From Sphingomonas sp. IC-11 (lineage in GTDB: Bacteria; Pseudomonadota; Alphaproteobacteria; Sphingomonadales; Sphingomonadaceae), in assembly GCF_021043365.1 (NCBI RefSeq), contig NZ_JAJNDU010000001.1, positions 1,264,164 to 1,328,163 of the forward strand: a DNA stretch of 64,000 nt, read 5' to 3'. Below the pieces are notes generated by a model, which had not been told where the DNA came from, did no database searches, and saw only the letters and a program-made list of their open reading frames with translations. Below, one piece after another: positions 8,544 to 17,030 of this stretch; the first letter of the stretch is position 1, and every line of letters starts with the position of its first letter. The position numbers were made by a program, and so were the translations under genes.

Positions 8544-9314
8544 GTGGAGAAACATTTCGTGCGCTTGTTTTCCGCATTGCTCCTGCTGCTTGCGCTTTTT
8601 TCCCCACCTGTTTCGGCGCAAGAGCGCGGGCCGTTGGTTCTCGCGGCAGCCAGCATGCAGGAGGCTCTGAGCGCCGCCGCCGACGCGTGGGAGAAACAGG
8701 GCCATCCCCGGCCAGTGCTCTCCTTCGCTGCATCTTCTGCGCTGGCTCGACAGGTAGCCGCTGGCGCGCCGGCCGACCTATTCGTTTCGGCTGATCAGGA
8801 ATGGATGGACGATCTCGCCCGGCGCCGCTTGCTCGTGCCAGGCACCCGGGCCAATCTCGCCGGCAATCGGCTGGTCGTGGTGGCTCGCGCAGGACGGGCG
8901 CCAGTGACCCGCCTGAGCGGTCCCGCTCTCGGCCGGCTTCTGGCCAGCGGTCCGCTGGCGATGGCGGATCCGGATGCGGTGCCGGCGGGGAGATATGGCA
9001 AGGCGGCGCTCCAGCGGCTTGGCGCGTGGTCGATGGTTGCGCCGCGCGTTGTTCGGGCGGAGAGCGTCCGCGGGGCGCTTGCTCTCGTAGAAAGGGGGGC
9101 GGCGCCCTATGGCATCGTTTACCTGACGGACGCGCGTTTGGTCCCGAACCTGTCGGTTGCCGGGATCTTTCCACCGCGCAGCCACGCCCCGATCATCTAT
9201 CCGATTGCCCGTTTGAAGCGCGCGCGGCACAGCGAGGCCGAAATGCTTCGAAAGTTCCTCATCTCCGGCTGCGGACAACAGATAATCGGCCGTTTTGGCT
9301 TCACAAAGCCTTGA
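8544..9314 (+). CDS. modA: Molybdate ABC transporter, periplasmic substrate-binding protein
   Basis: Periplasmic binding protein that captures molybdate or tungstate for ModBC. The 256-aa protein starts at a GTG (8544) six bases after AAGGGG. A signal peptide is clear (LFSALLLLLALFSPPVSAQ, cleavage near residue 26). Oxyanion-binding segments are AAASMQEAL, SFAASSALARQVAAGAPADLFVSADQEW and a later EGYGIVY-like APYGIVYLTDA. It is the first gene of modABC: the modB start overlaps its stop. No ModE gene or recognisable ModE box is visible in the 132 bases upstream. Confidence 0.93.
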   Translation: MEKHFVRLFSALLLLLALFSPPVSAQERGPLVLAAASMQEALSAAADAWEKQGHPRPVLSFAASSALARQVAAGAPADLFVSADQEWMDDLARRRLLVPGTRANLAGNRLVVVARAGRAPVTRLSGPALGRLLASGPLAMADPDAVPAGRYGKAALQRLGAWSMVAPRVVRAESVRGALALVERGAAPYGIVYLTDARLVPNLSVAGIFPPRSHAPIIYPIARLKRARHSEAEMLRKFLISGCGQQIIGRFGFTKP

Positions 9315-9997
9315 CGGAGGACCTCCAAACTGTGGTCAGGCTTTCCTTGTTGATCGGGGGAGTGGCAACTGCGGCGACGCTGCCCTTGGCATTCGCGCTG
9401 GCCTGGCTCCTCGCGCGCGGGCGCTTTCCCGGCAAGATCTTGCTCGATGGCTTGGTTCACCTGCCCCTGGTAGTGCCGCCAGTGGTCACCGGATGGATGC
9501 TACTACTCGCCTTCGCTCCCAGCGGGCCGTTGGGCGCGGTGCTCGAGCGATGGTTCGGGATCAGCGTCCTGTTCCGCTGGACGGGCGCAGCCGTGGCTGC
9601 CGCAGTGATGGCATTGCCGCTGATGGTCCGCGCAATTCGCCTTTCGATTGAGGCTGTTGACCGGCGTCTTGAACAAGCTGCGCTAACTTTGGGGGCTGGG
9701 CGGTGGCGCACGTTCGCGACGATCACCCTGCCATTGGCGCTGCCCGGTATTCTCGCCGCTGCGATGCTCGGCTTCGCGCGGTCCTTGGGGGAATTCGGCG
9801 CCACCATCACCTTCGTTTCCAACGTGCCGGGCGAAACACAAACGCTCCCACTGGCGATATACGCTGCCTTGCAGCGGCCCGGTGGCGAGGCGATGGTGTG
9901 GCAGTTGGCTACGATCTCGGTCGCGCTCAGTCTCGCCGCCTTGATCTTTTCGGAGTTGCTTGCCCGTCGTCAGGGACGCCGCCTTCATGTCCTTTGA
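9311..9997 (+). CDS. modB: Molybdate ABC transporter permease
   Basis: Inner-membrane permease of the molybdate importer, with five predicted membrane helices. The EAA loop that contacts ModC is present (LEQAALTLGAGRWRTFATITLPLALPGI). The TTG at 9311 overlaps the modA stop (TTGA) and yields 228 aa, with TEDLQTVVRLSL aligning to the known ModB start. A GTG at 9332 follows GGAGG by 11 bases and would shorten it by seven residues. Its 3' end overlaps modC by 11 bases. Confidence 0.92.
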   Translation: MTEDLQTVVRLSLLIGGVATAATLPLAFALAWLLARGRFPGKILLDGLVHLPLVVPPVVTGWMLLLAFAPSGPLGAVLERWFGISVLFRWTGAAVAAAVMALPLMVRAIRLSIEAVDRRLEQAALTLGAGRWRTFATITLPLALPGILAAAMLGFARSLGEFGATITFVSNVPGETQTLPLAIYAALQRPGGEAMVWQLATISVALSLAALIFSELLARRQGRRLHVL

Positions 9998-10592
9998 TGT
10001 CGACGTCACCGTTCGACGCGGCGGTGCGATCCTGAGCGCGGCGTTCCAGACGGGCGCGGGCAGTAGTGTCCTGATTGGCCCCTCCGGAGTTGGTAAGACG
10101 AGCGTCTTGATGATGATCGCCGGCCTGCTCCGACCCGATCGCGGCCATGTACGTGTCGCGGGTCGAGCGCTTTTCGACGCGGCGAGCCGGGTCAATATCG
10201 CTCCGCAGCATCGGCGTGCTGGCATCGTGTTTCAGGAGCCGCGGCTATTCCCGCATCTCTCCGTTCGGCGAAATCTACTGTATGGCGCCAGGCACACGAG
10301 GGCGCTGGATGATGTAACGGCACAGCTCGACATCGCCCATCTGCTTGAGCGTTGGCCAAGAACATTGTCCGGTGGGGAGGCACGACGCGTTGCGATCGGA
10401 CGGGCGCTGCTGAGCGAGCCGGATTTTCTGCTGCTCGATGAGCCGCTTGCGTCCCTGGACGGCGCGCGCCGCGCGGAAGCAATGCGAGCCATCGAGCGCG
10501 TGCGGGACGAAGGGCGCCTTCCCATGTTGATCGTCACTCACGATTCCGGGGAGGCCGAGCGATTTGGCGGCCGGCAGATTATCCGGATGTAA
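9987..10592 (+). CDS. modC: Molybdate ABC transporter ATP-binding protein, short form
   Basis: ATPase subunit of the molybdate importer. The 201-aa protein has Walker A GPSGVGKTS, a Q-loop in FQEPRLFPHLSV, the ABC signature LSGGEARRVAIGRALL and Walker B FLLLDEPLASLD with the switch His in LIVTHD. It ends right after the nucleotide-binding domain, whereas typical ModC proteins (~350 aa) carry a C-terminal TOBE regulatory domain that binds molybdate. Trans-inhibition by molybdate is therefore probably lost. It overlaps modB at its start, and its 3' end overlaps the convergent protease gene by 14 bases. Confidence 0.93.
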   Translation: MSFDVDVTVRRGGAILSAAFQTGAGSSVLIGPSGVGKTSVLMMIAGLLRPDRGHVRVAGRALFDAASRVNIAPQHRRAGIVFQEPRLFPHLSVRRNLLYGARHTRALDDVTAQLDIAHLLERWPRTLSGGEARRVAIGRALLSEPDFLLLDEPLASLDGARRAEAMRAIERVRDEGRLPMLIVTHDSGEAERFGGRQIIRM

Positions 10593-11208
10593 CTTCCTGA
10601 GGATGATGCGGCACCAGGATCAGCGTGCGCCCCTCGACCCGCCATGATTTCAGTCGTGAGAGGAAGTTCATCCCAAGCACGTCCGTGTTGCCAAACGCTG
10701 GTGAGACAACCACCGGCACATCGCGGGCAACAACATTGCCGAGCTTCAGTTCGTCAACGCCCGCGGTCTGTGCCCTGATCGTGCCGTTGGCCGTCCGCAA
10801 CAGCATCGGGAACAACGCATCGCGCACCTCCAGCCCGGCCTGCGTGGCCGTCTCCAACGACAATGCCGTAACCGTCGCGCCACTGTCGATCAGCATCCGG
10901 CGGGTGATCCCACCAAAGCGGACGGATGCCCAGAAATGCCCGTCCGGACTCATCCGGATGCGCGTTTCTTCACCCACCACTTGTTGTCCGGAAAGATCCA
11001 GCAACTCCGCGACGCGCCCAAGATATGGATCAAACCGCTCCCGCTGACCCAGCACCATCACCAAGGCCCCAAGCAGGACAAGCCAGGTAAGAACCCCAAC
11101 GATGCGCCCGATCACCGGAATACGACGCAGGATGCCTGCGACCACGATCACGGCTAACAGCGTGAGAATAAGGGGGAGATGCGGTGCGAGGTCGGCCAGA
11201 ACGGGCAT
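10579..11208 (-). CDS. Membrane-anchored retropepsin-like aspartic protease
   Basis: Single-domain, pepsin-half-like aspartic protease of the bacterial clan AA family (TIGR02281-like), probably active as a dimer in the periplasm. Two N-terminal membrane segments (HLPLILTLLAVIVVAGI and VGVLTWLVLLGALVMVL) precede the protease fold with the active-site motif MLIDSGATVTALS and a hydrophobic LGMNFLSRL near the C-terminus. The ATG at 11208 places a membrane helix at the N-terminus; a TTG at 11280 would add 24 residues, and neither start has a strong ribosome binding site. Substrate unknown. Confidence 0.85.
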   Translation of the reverse strand: MPVLADLAPHLPLILTLLAVIVVAGILRRIPVIGRIVGVLTWLVLLGALVMVLGQRERFDPYLGRVAELLDLSGQQVVGEETRIRMSPDGHFWASVRFGGITRRMLIDSGATVTALSLETATQAGLEVRDALFPMLLRTANGTIRAQTAGVDELKLGNVVARDVPVVVSPAFGNTDVLGMNFLSRLKSWRVEGRTLILVPHHPQEVTSG

Positions 11209-11313
11209 GACCACGATATAGGGTGATGCTGCCGGCTCTGCGATGATGAGCCCGCGCGAATTTGATGCGTTGTCGCTCAATCATCACGCTCGCGTCGAAA
11301 CGCGCAACATCAG

Positions 11314-11354
11314 AAAAAAGGGGGACCGCCCAGAACGAGCGATCCCCCCCCTTT
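11314..11354 (-). terminator. Rho-independent terminator after rpsI
   Basis: Read on the minus strand, AAAGGGGGGGA (from 11354) pairs with TCCCCCTTTTTT (to 11314), giving a G/C stem followed by six T. It lies 48 bases beyond the rpsI stop and before the protease gene, so it ends the rplM-rpsI transcript. Confidence 0.8.
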
Positions 11355-11401
11355 GCCTTGCAGGCCAGATCCGGAGCCGCCCCGCGGCTCGGATCGGCTG
11401 A

Positions 11402-11947
11402 TTAGCGCTTCGAGAACTGGAAGCTGCGGCGTGCCTTGGCGCGGCCATACTTCTTACGCTCAACGGTACGGCTGTCGCGGGTCAGGAAGCCTGCGGCCTT
11501 TACCGGAGCGCGCAGCGCCGGCTCGTACTTGGTGATTGCCTGGCTGATGCCATGCTTCACCGCGCCGGCCTGACCCGACAGACCACCGCCCTTGACGGTG
11601 CAGATCACGTCATACTGACCTTCGCGCTCCGTGATGCCGAACACCTGGTTGATGACGAGACGCAGCGTCGGACGTGCGAAATACACTTCCTGATCACGGC
11701 CATTGATCGTGATCTTGCCCGAACCCGGCTTCAACCACACGCGGGCAACCGCGTCCTTGCGGCGGCCGGTCGCATAGGCGCGACCGTACTTGTCAAGCTC
11801 CTGCGCGCGCAGCGGCGTGGTCGGCTGTGCCTGGACCGGTGCCTCGGCAGCGGGAGTGCCTTCGGCGGCAGGCGCAGCGGCCGGCTGCTGAGCGGCCTGC
11901 TGCGTCAGCGAGGCGAGATCAGAAAGCGACTGGCGATTGTCGGACAT
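11402..11947 (-). CDS. rpsI: 30S ribosomal protein S9
   Basis: S9 protein of the small subunit head; its C-terminal tail reaches the P-site tRNA. The conserved part ([17 protein letters not shown] to the end, RRSFQFSKR) covers residues ~60-181. The first ~55 residues are an extra, low-complexity Ala/Pro/Gln/Thr-rich extension that E. coli S9 (130 aa) lacks; extensions occur in alphaproteobacteria. Its start codon overlaps the last base of the rplM stop (TAATG), so translation is coupled. Confidence 0.97.
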   Translation of the reverse strand: MSDNRQSLSDLASLTQQAAQQPAAAPAAEGTPAAEAPVQAQPTTPLRAQELDKYGRAYATGRRKDAVARVWLKPGSGKITINGRDQEVYFARPTLRLVINQVFGITEREGQYDVICTVKGGGLSGQAGAVKHGISQAITKYEPALRAPVKAAGFLTRDSRTVERKKYGRAKARRSFQFSKR

Positions 11948-12426
11948 TATGCGCCCACCTTGTTCTTGCGGCTCATGCCGGCGATGTCGAGGACCTCGGG
12001 GTTCTGCGCTTCGTGTGGATGCTCGGCGCCCTTGAAGATGCGCAGGTTGCGCATCTGCTGACGGCCAAGCGGGCCGCGCGGGATCATGCGCTCAACAGCC
12101 TTCTCGAGCACGCGCTCGGGGAAGCGACCTTCCAGCACCTTGGCGGCAGTGATGCCCTTGATGCCGCCGGCATAGCCGGTGTGCTTGTAATAAACCTTGC
12201 TGCCCAGCTTGTTGCCGGTGAAGCGCACCTTGTCCGCGTTGATCACGATGACATTGTCACCGCAATCGACGTGCGGGGTGAACGACGGCTTGTGCTTGCC
12301 GCGCAGGACGTTGGCGATCACGACCGCTGCACGGCCGACCACCAGGTCGGTGGCGTCGACGATGTGCCACTTCTTTTCCACCTCTGCGGGCTTGGCCGCC
12401 TTGGTGGTCTTCATCAGCGCCTTCAT
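11947..12426 (-). CDS. rplM: 50S ribosomal protein L13
   Basis: L13, an early assembly protein of the large subunit. The 159-aa protein has the usual [16 protein letters not shown] start after a short Lys-rich leader and the motifs [28 protein letters not shown] and [17 protein letters not shown]. It is the first gene of the conserved rplM-rpsI pair; the 174 bases upstream contain its promoter region, with TTGACT on the minus strand at 12519-12514 as a candidate -35 box. Confidence 0.97.
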   Translation of the reverse strand: MKALMKTTKAAKPAEVEKKWHIVDATDLVVGRAAVVIANVLRGKHKPSFTPHVDCGDNVIVINADKVRFTGNKLGSKVYYKHTGYAGGIKGITAAKVLEGRFPERVLEKAVERMIPRGPLGRQQMRNLRIFKGAEHPHEAQNPEVLDIAGMSRKNKVGA

Positions 12427-12538
12427 GGGCTATGGACCTTTGCAATAAACGATGACGCCGCGCCCGGTGAGAGTGCGTCGTGATGTGGGCGCTGTGATTG
12501 AAGGGACAAAGAAAGTCAACGATTCCGCCCCTCCGGTG

Positions 12539-12558
12539 GCGGGTACCAGGATACCCGC
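12539..12558. other. Short perfect hairpin between the TonB receptor and rplM
   Basis: GCGGGTA (12539-12545) and TACCCGC (12552-12558) pair perfectly around a 6-base loop. It is 43 bases past the TonB receptor stop. There is no T-run on either side, so a terminator role is only possible. Confidence 0.4.
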
Positions 12559-12600
12559 GCATCCGGTCGCTGACGGAAGTCGGCTTGTCCCTTTGGCGCG

Positions 12601-15006
12601 TTAGAAAAACAGCTTCCGAAAACTCAGCCTTACCGAGCGACCAAGCGGGTCCAGCAGGCTCGGCTGGTATCCGATCGGGACAGCCCGCGCCGCGTCACGC
12701 ACCTCCAGTCGTTGGTTGAACAGGTTGTTTATCGCGAGGGTCACTCTAGACCCTCGGAAGAAGGGCGCCTTTTGCACCAGTGCTCGCTGTTGGCTCAGGT
12801 CGGCGAAAAGCCGGAGGTTGGCCGTGAACAGCGAACCGAACGTCAGATCCTCAGGGGAGGGCGCCCCGCCAGGGTTGGCGAGAAGGGTAGTGCCGCTTTC
12901 CCAGGTGCCATTCAGCCGTACGCCGATCCCGTTCCGGTTATATCCGGCATTGAACTCGATCTCGTGCCTTGGCCGACCCCCGCGTGCTCCGGTGGCTGAT
13001 CCGTCCAGCAGATCCAGTTCCGGAACGCCAGGTCGGATCCTGATAGTGTCTTCGAGGCGCCAGGTATGGAACGCACTGAACTGCACGCGCCCGGTTCTTC
13101 CGCCCCCCAAGCCGCGCCCGCCGAAGCCGCCGGCCCCGCCGAACCCGCGCGAGCCAGCAGTACGGACGCCGCTTTCGCTTGTTCCGGAGCCTCGCTCCTG
13201 GCGGAACCGTTCGCGCATGGCGGAGCGGCGCTCCTCAATCTGCTCTGGCGTGAGCGGCTGGCCATCTGGGCCCGCGGGCGGCGGTGCCTCAAGGGTCTCC
13301 GACCAGTTGAAGCCCCAGCGGATTTGCCGCTGCCGGCTGCTTTCGAAGTTGACCGGGCGATTGTCGATGCGAATGAGAGCGCCGGCTCCGTCACGATCGA
13401 AACGATCAGGGAACGCGGCTTCGATCTCGGGCGTGGCGGTTGGAAAACTGGCGATCGGGTTTTCGATGCGGCTGTCGGTGTAATTCACCAGCATCGTAAG
13501 ATCAGTGCCGGAGATCGGTTTTGCCGTTAGTCCCAGCTTCAATACACGCCGCTGATCCGCGAGCAGGTTGGGGTTCCCGCCCTCGAGCGTGATGGCGTTG
13601 ACCGTCTGCCCGGTGGTCAGGTCGAACACCCGTACGTTCGGTGTGACGATCACCGGATTGCCGAGTTGCTGGATGGTCGGTGCACCATCCTCATATGTCA
13701 TGGAGCCAATCACTCTGATGGCCTCGACAGGACGCCAGTTGAACCCGTAGCCGACGGCTCCAAGGGTGCCGAAGTCGGAAAGCTGGTCCACAGCGCCATT
13801 CACGTTGATGCTCAGGGCACCAATTGGGCCATTTCGGAAGATCGGAACGTCGACGTTCGCTTGGCCGCTGACCTGATCGCGCGAAAGGTCGGTAGCGGTA
13901 AACACGTCAGCTCGCCGGGACTCGCTGTGTATGTCGCGCATGGAGGCGCTCGCCTTCAGCGTAGCAGTGATCGCGCCAGCTGGCAGGTCCGCCAGATTGC
14001 CGCTAAGCGTCGCTTCGGTTTGCAATAGCTCAGTGACGGATCGTGCCCGGTCGCGCTGGACCCCGGCGGCATAGTCGCGATCCGTAAGGGTTGTCGTCCA
14101 GTCGCGCGTATATCCACCGTCCAGCGACCAGCGCCATTTCGATAGATCGCCGTTGAGCGCGTAGCTCAGTGCGCCGGTCCGGGTTCGACTGTCCCGCAGC
14201 AGCCGTTGGCCATTCGCCGCACTGCCCAGGCCTGCCAGCGAATTCGTCCCTTCCAACTCACCATTAAGTGTGGCGGAGACATTGCCGAATATCGTGCGGT
14301 TATATGTGGCGTTCAGCTTGGCCGTATCGCTGGCGGCCAGCAATGTTCGGTTAGGGTCTGCATTGGCGATGTCACGTTCGGTTTCGAACAGGGGGTTGCT
14401 GTGTGTGTACTCGCCGTCCACGCTGAACCGGCTGCCGTTGGCGAGGCGCAGATAGTTGACGTCGGCTTCATGGACCTGTCGACCGCCATCGGTCGCCAGG
14501 TTGGTTTCGGCCTCGGCCGTGATGGCGTTGAAGCGACGGCGCAGCACGATGTTCACCACCTTCTGGTCCGGTCGATAGCCGTACTTGAGCGCCACTTCCT
14601 CCGGCAAGATGTCTACCCGTTGGATGGCCTCGGGCGGCAGATCGCGTATTTCCCGGAAGCCGCTGATCCGGCGTCCGCTCAAAAGGACGACTGGGGCTCC
14701 TGCGCCGCGGCCTTGGATGCTCCCGGTCAATGGCGCGAGTTCTTCCAGCAGCTCACCAATGTTGCTGGCGCCATAGGCCCGGATGTCTCGTCCGCTCAGC
14801 ACCACCTCGGGCGTGATGTCGCCGATCACGGATCCGCGTGGCACCCGCGAGCCCGTAACGACGATGTCTTCTTCCAGTTCGGGATCCTCCTCACCCGTCG
14901 ACGCTGGGGACTCCTGACCGGTGGGCGCCTGTTGCGCGGGAAGACTGGCCGGAGGCAGGGTGGTGGCGGGGGCGAGGCTGACGAGAGGCAGAAGCCATGC
15001 AGGCAA
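12601..15006 (-). CDS. TonB-dependent outer membrane receptor
   Basis: Outer-membrane TonB-dependent receptor of 801 aa. The start is a TTG at 15006 with GGGAG seven bases upstream; the product begins with a short signal peptide (MPAWLLPLVSLAPATTL). The plug begins with EDIVVTGSRVPRG and contains ILPEEVALKYGYRPDQKVVNIVLRR. The barrel ends in aromatic SFRKLFF. Residues ~590-635 form a Glu/Arg-rich then Gly-rich loop (FGGAGGFGGRGLGGG) that looks like a surface loop insertion. The substrate is not evident. It is divergent from the Mo-oxidoreductase gene, with an inverted repeat between them. Confidence 0.9.
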   Translation of the reverse strand: MPAWLLPLVSLAPATTLPPASLPAQQAPTGQESPASTGEEDPELEEDIVVTGSRVPRGSVIGDITPEVVLSGRDIRAYGASNIGELLEELAPLTGSIQGRGAGAPVVLLSGRRISGFREIRDLPPEAIQRVDILPEEVALKYGYRPDQKVVNIVLRRRFNAITAEAETNLATDGGRQVHEADVNYLRLANGSRFSVDGEYTHSNPLFETERDIANADPNRTLLAASDTAKLNATYNRTIFGNVSATLNGELEGTNSLAGLGSAANGQRLLRDSRTRTGALSYALNGDLSKWRWSLDGGYTRDWTTTLTDRDYAAGVQRDRARSVTELLQTEATLSGNLADLPAGAITATLKASASMRDIHSESRRADVFTATDLSRDQVSGQANVDVPIFRNGPIGALSINVNGAVDQLSDFGTLGAVGYGFNWRPVEAIRVIGSMTYEDGAPTIQQLGNPVIVTPNVRVFDLTTGQTVNAITLEGGNPNLLADQRRVLKLGLTAKPISGTDLTMLVNYTDSRIENPIASFPTATPEIEAAFPDRFDRDGAGALIRIDNRPVNFESSRQRQIRWGFNWSETLEAPPPAGPDGQPLTPEQIEERRSAMRERFRQERGSGTSESGVRTAGSRGFGGAGGFGGRGLGGGRTGRVQFSAFHTWRLEDTIRIRPGVPELDLLDGSATGARGGRPRHEIEFNAGYNRNGIGVRLNGTWESGTTLLANPGGAPSPEDLTFGSLFTANLRLFADLSQQRALVQKAPFFRGSRVTLAINNLFNQRLEVRDAARAVPIGYQPSLLDPLGRSVRLSFRKLFF

Positions 15007-15056
15007 GGAAGTGCTCCCAAACAGGGTTGAAACGAATGTGAGCGGGATGAACGATG

Positions 15057-15155
15057 CTTGTGGCCGCTATGTCCCAGGCGAGGTCGTTAATCGTCGCAAG
15101 ATGTAACGGCGAGCCGCAGGTTGGGACGCGCGCAGCCTGGCGCCGCGGCCACAAG
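15057..15155. promoter_or_regulatory. Widely spaced inverted repeat in a divergent promoter
   Basis: CTTGTGGCCGC (15057-15067) recurs as its exact complement GCGGCCACAAG (15145-15155), 77 bases apart. Both copies lie between the divergent TonB receptor (start 15006) and Mo-oxidoreductase (start 15191) genes. Spacing of this size suits two operator half-sites joined by a DNA loop, or a long-range RNA stem; neither is shown. Confidence 0.5.
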
Positions 15156-15190
15156 GGATCAGAACAGCGTCAGCGGAGGAGCAACGGTCG

Positions 15191-15847
15191 ATGGATGATG
15201 ACACACCGCCAGCCGAGTCGAAGTTGACGCGATCGAAGCAACGCTGGGCGACGGAACGGAAGTTTCTCACCGATGCGCCGCGTGAGCCTGCGCGTGATCG
15301 CCTGCCGCCCGGCCAGCACCTCGTCCGGAACTGGCCCGTCCTTGATCTGGGGCGTCAACCGCACATCTCGACTGACCGTTGGCGCTTGAACGTTCGGGGT
15401 CTGGTGTCGCGGCCGCTTACGCTGAATTGGGCCGAATTCCAGGAGCTACCTCAAACCACGATCCGGTCGGACATTCACTGCGTCACCACCTGGTCGCGGT
15501 ACGACAATGACTGGACCGGCGTCGCAACACGTTCGTTGCTGGATCTGGTCGAGCCGCGCCACGAGGCGACGGCGGTGATGCTCCACGGATATGACGGGTA
15601 CACTACCAACGTGACTCTGCCCGATTTCGCGTCATCTGACGCTATCATCGCCCACTCTTGGCAAGGCAGACCGCTCACCCGGGAGCATGGAGGGCCCGCT
15701 CGGCTCATCATTCCGCATCTCTACTTCTGGAAAAGCGCGAAGTGGATCAACGTCATCGAGTTTCTCGGTGCCGATCGTCCAGGTTTCTGGGAGATGAACG
15801 GCTATCACATGCGCGGTGAACCCTGGCGCGAGGAACGGTACAGTTAG
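15191..15847 (+). CDS. Sulfite-oxidase-like molybdopterin-dependent oxidoreductase
   Basis: Cytoplasmic member of the sulfite oxidase/YedY fold (COG2041-like), 218 aa. The single cysteine that should bind molybdenum sits in SDIHCVTTWSRYDNDWTGV (~residue 97); Arg and His for the cofactor are in RDRLPPGQHLVRNWPVLDLG and RLIIPHLYFWKSAKW. There is no signal peptide, Tat motif or heme domain, so this is not an exported sulfite dehydrogenase. The ATG at 15191 follows GGAGG by 11 bases. modABC lies 4.6 kb upstream and would supply its metal. The electron partner and substrate are unknown. Confidence 0.88.
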   Translation: MDDDTPPAESKLTRSKQRWATERKFLTDAPREPARDRLPPGQHLVRNWPVLDLGRQPHISTDRWRLNVRGLVSRPLTLNWAEFQELPQTTIRSDIHCVTTWSRYDNDWTGVATRSLLDLVEPRHEATAVMLHGYDGYTTNVTLPDFASSDAIIAHSWQGRPLTREHGGPARLIIPHLYFWKSAKWINVIEFLGADRPGFWEMNGYHMRGEPWREERYS

Positions 15848-15882
15848 CCGCTGATCAGCCGACGGTAGTGGCGCGTGAGCCA

Positions 15883-16923
15883 TTAGGCCCGGCGCCGCCC
15901 AATAGTATGTGCCGCGGCAACGACTGCGATCAACAGGACGGCCGCATTCACCTGATGAGCGACGGCAATGGTGATTTCCACGCCGGTGAGCAGAGTCGCA
16001 ATGCCCAGCACGATCTGCAATCCGACGAGGAGGATAACAGCTCCCCAGGCCGCCACCGCGCCAAGCCTGCGAGCCGCGGTTGCCAGCCACACGACAGCGA
16101 TTGCCGCCAGGAAGGCGAACCAACGGTGCACGAACTGCACAACCACAGGATTGTCGACCACGTTCCGCCAGGCAGGATCGATCATTGGCGTCTCGGCAGG
16201 GAATAAAGTGTCGCCCATGAGCGGCCAGCTGCTGAAGGCATAACCTGCGTTAAGCCCGGCCGTGAATGCACCAAGCACGATCTGGAGGCCGAGCAACAGC
16301 AATGCGGTGGCGGCCAAGGGCGTCAGACCTGCCGGAGGTGAAAGGGGGTCGCGTGCAAGGTCCCTAAGGTCCAGCGCGGTCCACACCACGCCGCCAAGGA
16401 TCAGCAACGCTGCGGACAGATGAACTGCCAGTCGCACGTGGCTGACATCAGTACGGACCGAAAGCCCGGACGCGACCATCCACCAGCCGATCGCGCCCTG
16501 CAAACCGCCAAGCGCAAGCAGCGCCAGCAGCCGGGGTGCGTAGCCGCGCGGGATCTGTCGGCGAACGGCAAACCACAACAGTGGAAGCGCAAAGGCGAGA
16601 CCGATCACACGGCCGAGCAATCGGTGCACATACTCCCAGAAGAAGATAGTTTTGAACCCGCTGAGGGTCATGCCGTTGTTGATCTGCTGATACTCGGGAA
16701 TGCGCTGGTAGTTGGCGAATTCCGCTTGCCACTGTGCCTCGTTCAGCGGCGGGATAATTCCGCTGATTGGCTTCCATTGCGTGATCGACAGCCCCGATTC
16801 GGTCAGGCGAGTGATGCCCCCGACAGCCACCATCAGGACGATCAGCGCGGCGACGACATAGAGCCACCGAGCGAGCGCGAGCGGGCGGGCGGAAACACGA
16901 AAGCCGGGGCTGGGCTTGAGCAT
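15883..16923 (-). CDS. ctaA: Heme A synthase (COX15/CtaA)
   Basis: Integral membrane enzyme that oxidises heme O to heme A for aa3-type cytochrome oxidase. The 346-aa protein from the ATG at 16923 has eight membrane helices in two four-helix repeats. The heme-ligand histidines are visible in FFWEYVHRLLGR, VRLAVHLSAALL, VVQFVHRWFAF and IAVAHQVNAAVLL; the family start GGITRLTESGLSITQWKPISG is clear. Frame upstream of 16923 is not coding. It is divergent from the MerC-type gene. Confidence 0.95.
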   Translation of the reverse strand: MLKPSPGFRVSARPLALARWLYVVAALIVLMVAVGGITRLTESGLSITQWKPISGIIPPLNEAQWQAEFANYQRIPEYQQINNGMTLSGFKTIFFWEYVHRLLGRVIGLAFALPLLWFAVRRQIPRGYAPRLLALLALGGLQGAIGWWMVASGLSVRTDVSHVRLAVHLSAALLILGGVVWTALDLRDLARDPLSPPAGLTPLAATALLLLGLQIVLGAFTAGLNAGYAFSSWPLMGDTLFPAETPMIDPAWRNVVDNPVVVQFVHRWFAFLAAIAVVWLATAARRLGAVAAWGAVILLVGLQIVLGIATLLTGVEITIAVAHQVNAAVLLIAVVAAAHTIGRRRA

Positions 16924-16989
16924 AAGGCCCTTTAGGATCGTGGAAGGACCGGGGCAATGGCGCATCGTCTTCCGAAAAGTTGCCGGTGT

Positions 16990-17003
16990 GATGTTGTAAC
17001 CTC
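16990..17003. promoter_or_regulatory. Candidate Zur-type box before the MerC gene
   Basis: GATGTTGTAACCTC matches the alphaproteobacterial Zur dyad core GATGTTATAACATC, as I recall it, at 12 of 14 positions. It sits 27 bases before the MerC-type start, where a repressor would act, and 67 bases before the divergent ctaA. MerC-domain proteins often neighbour zur genes in this group. No zur gene is in the window. Confidence 0.4.
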
Positions 17004-17030
17004 GCGACGCCGGCGCTATCTGCCGTTCAG

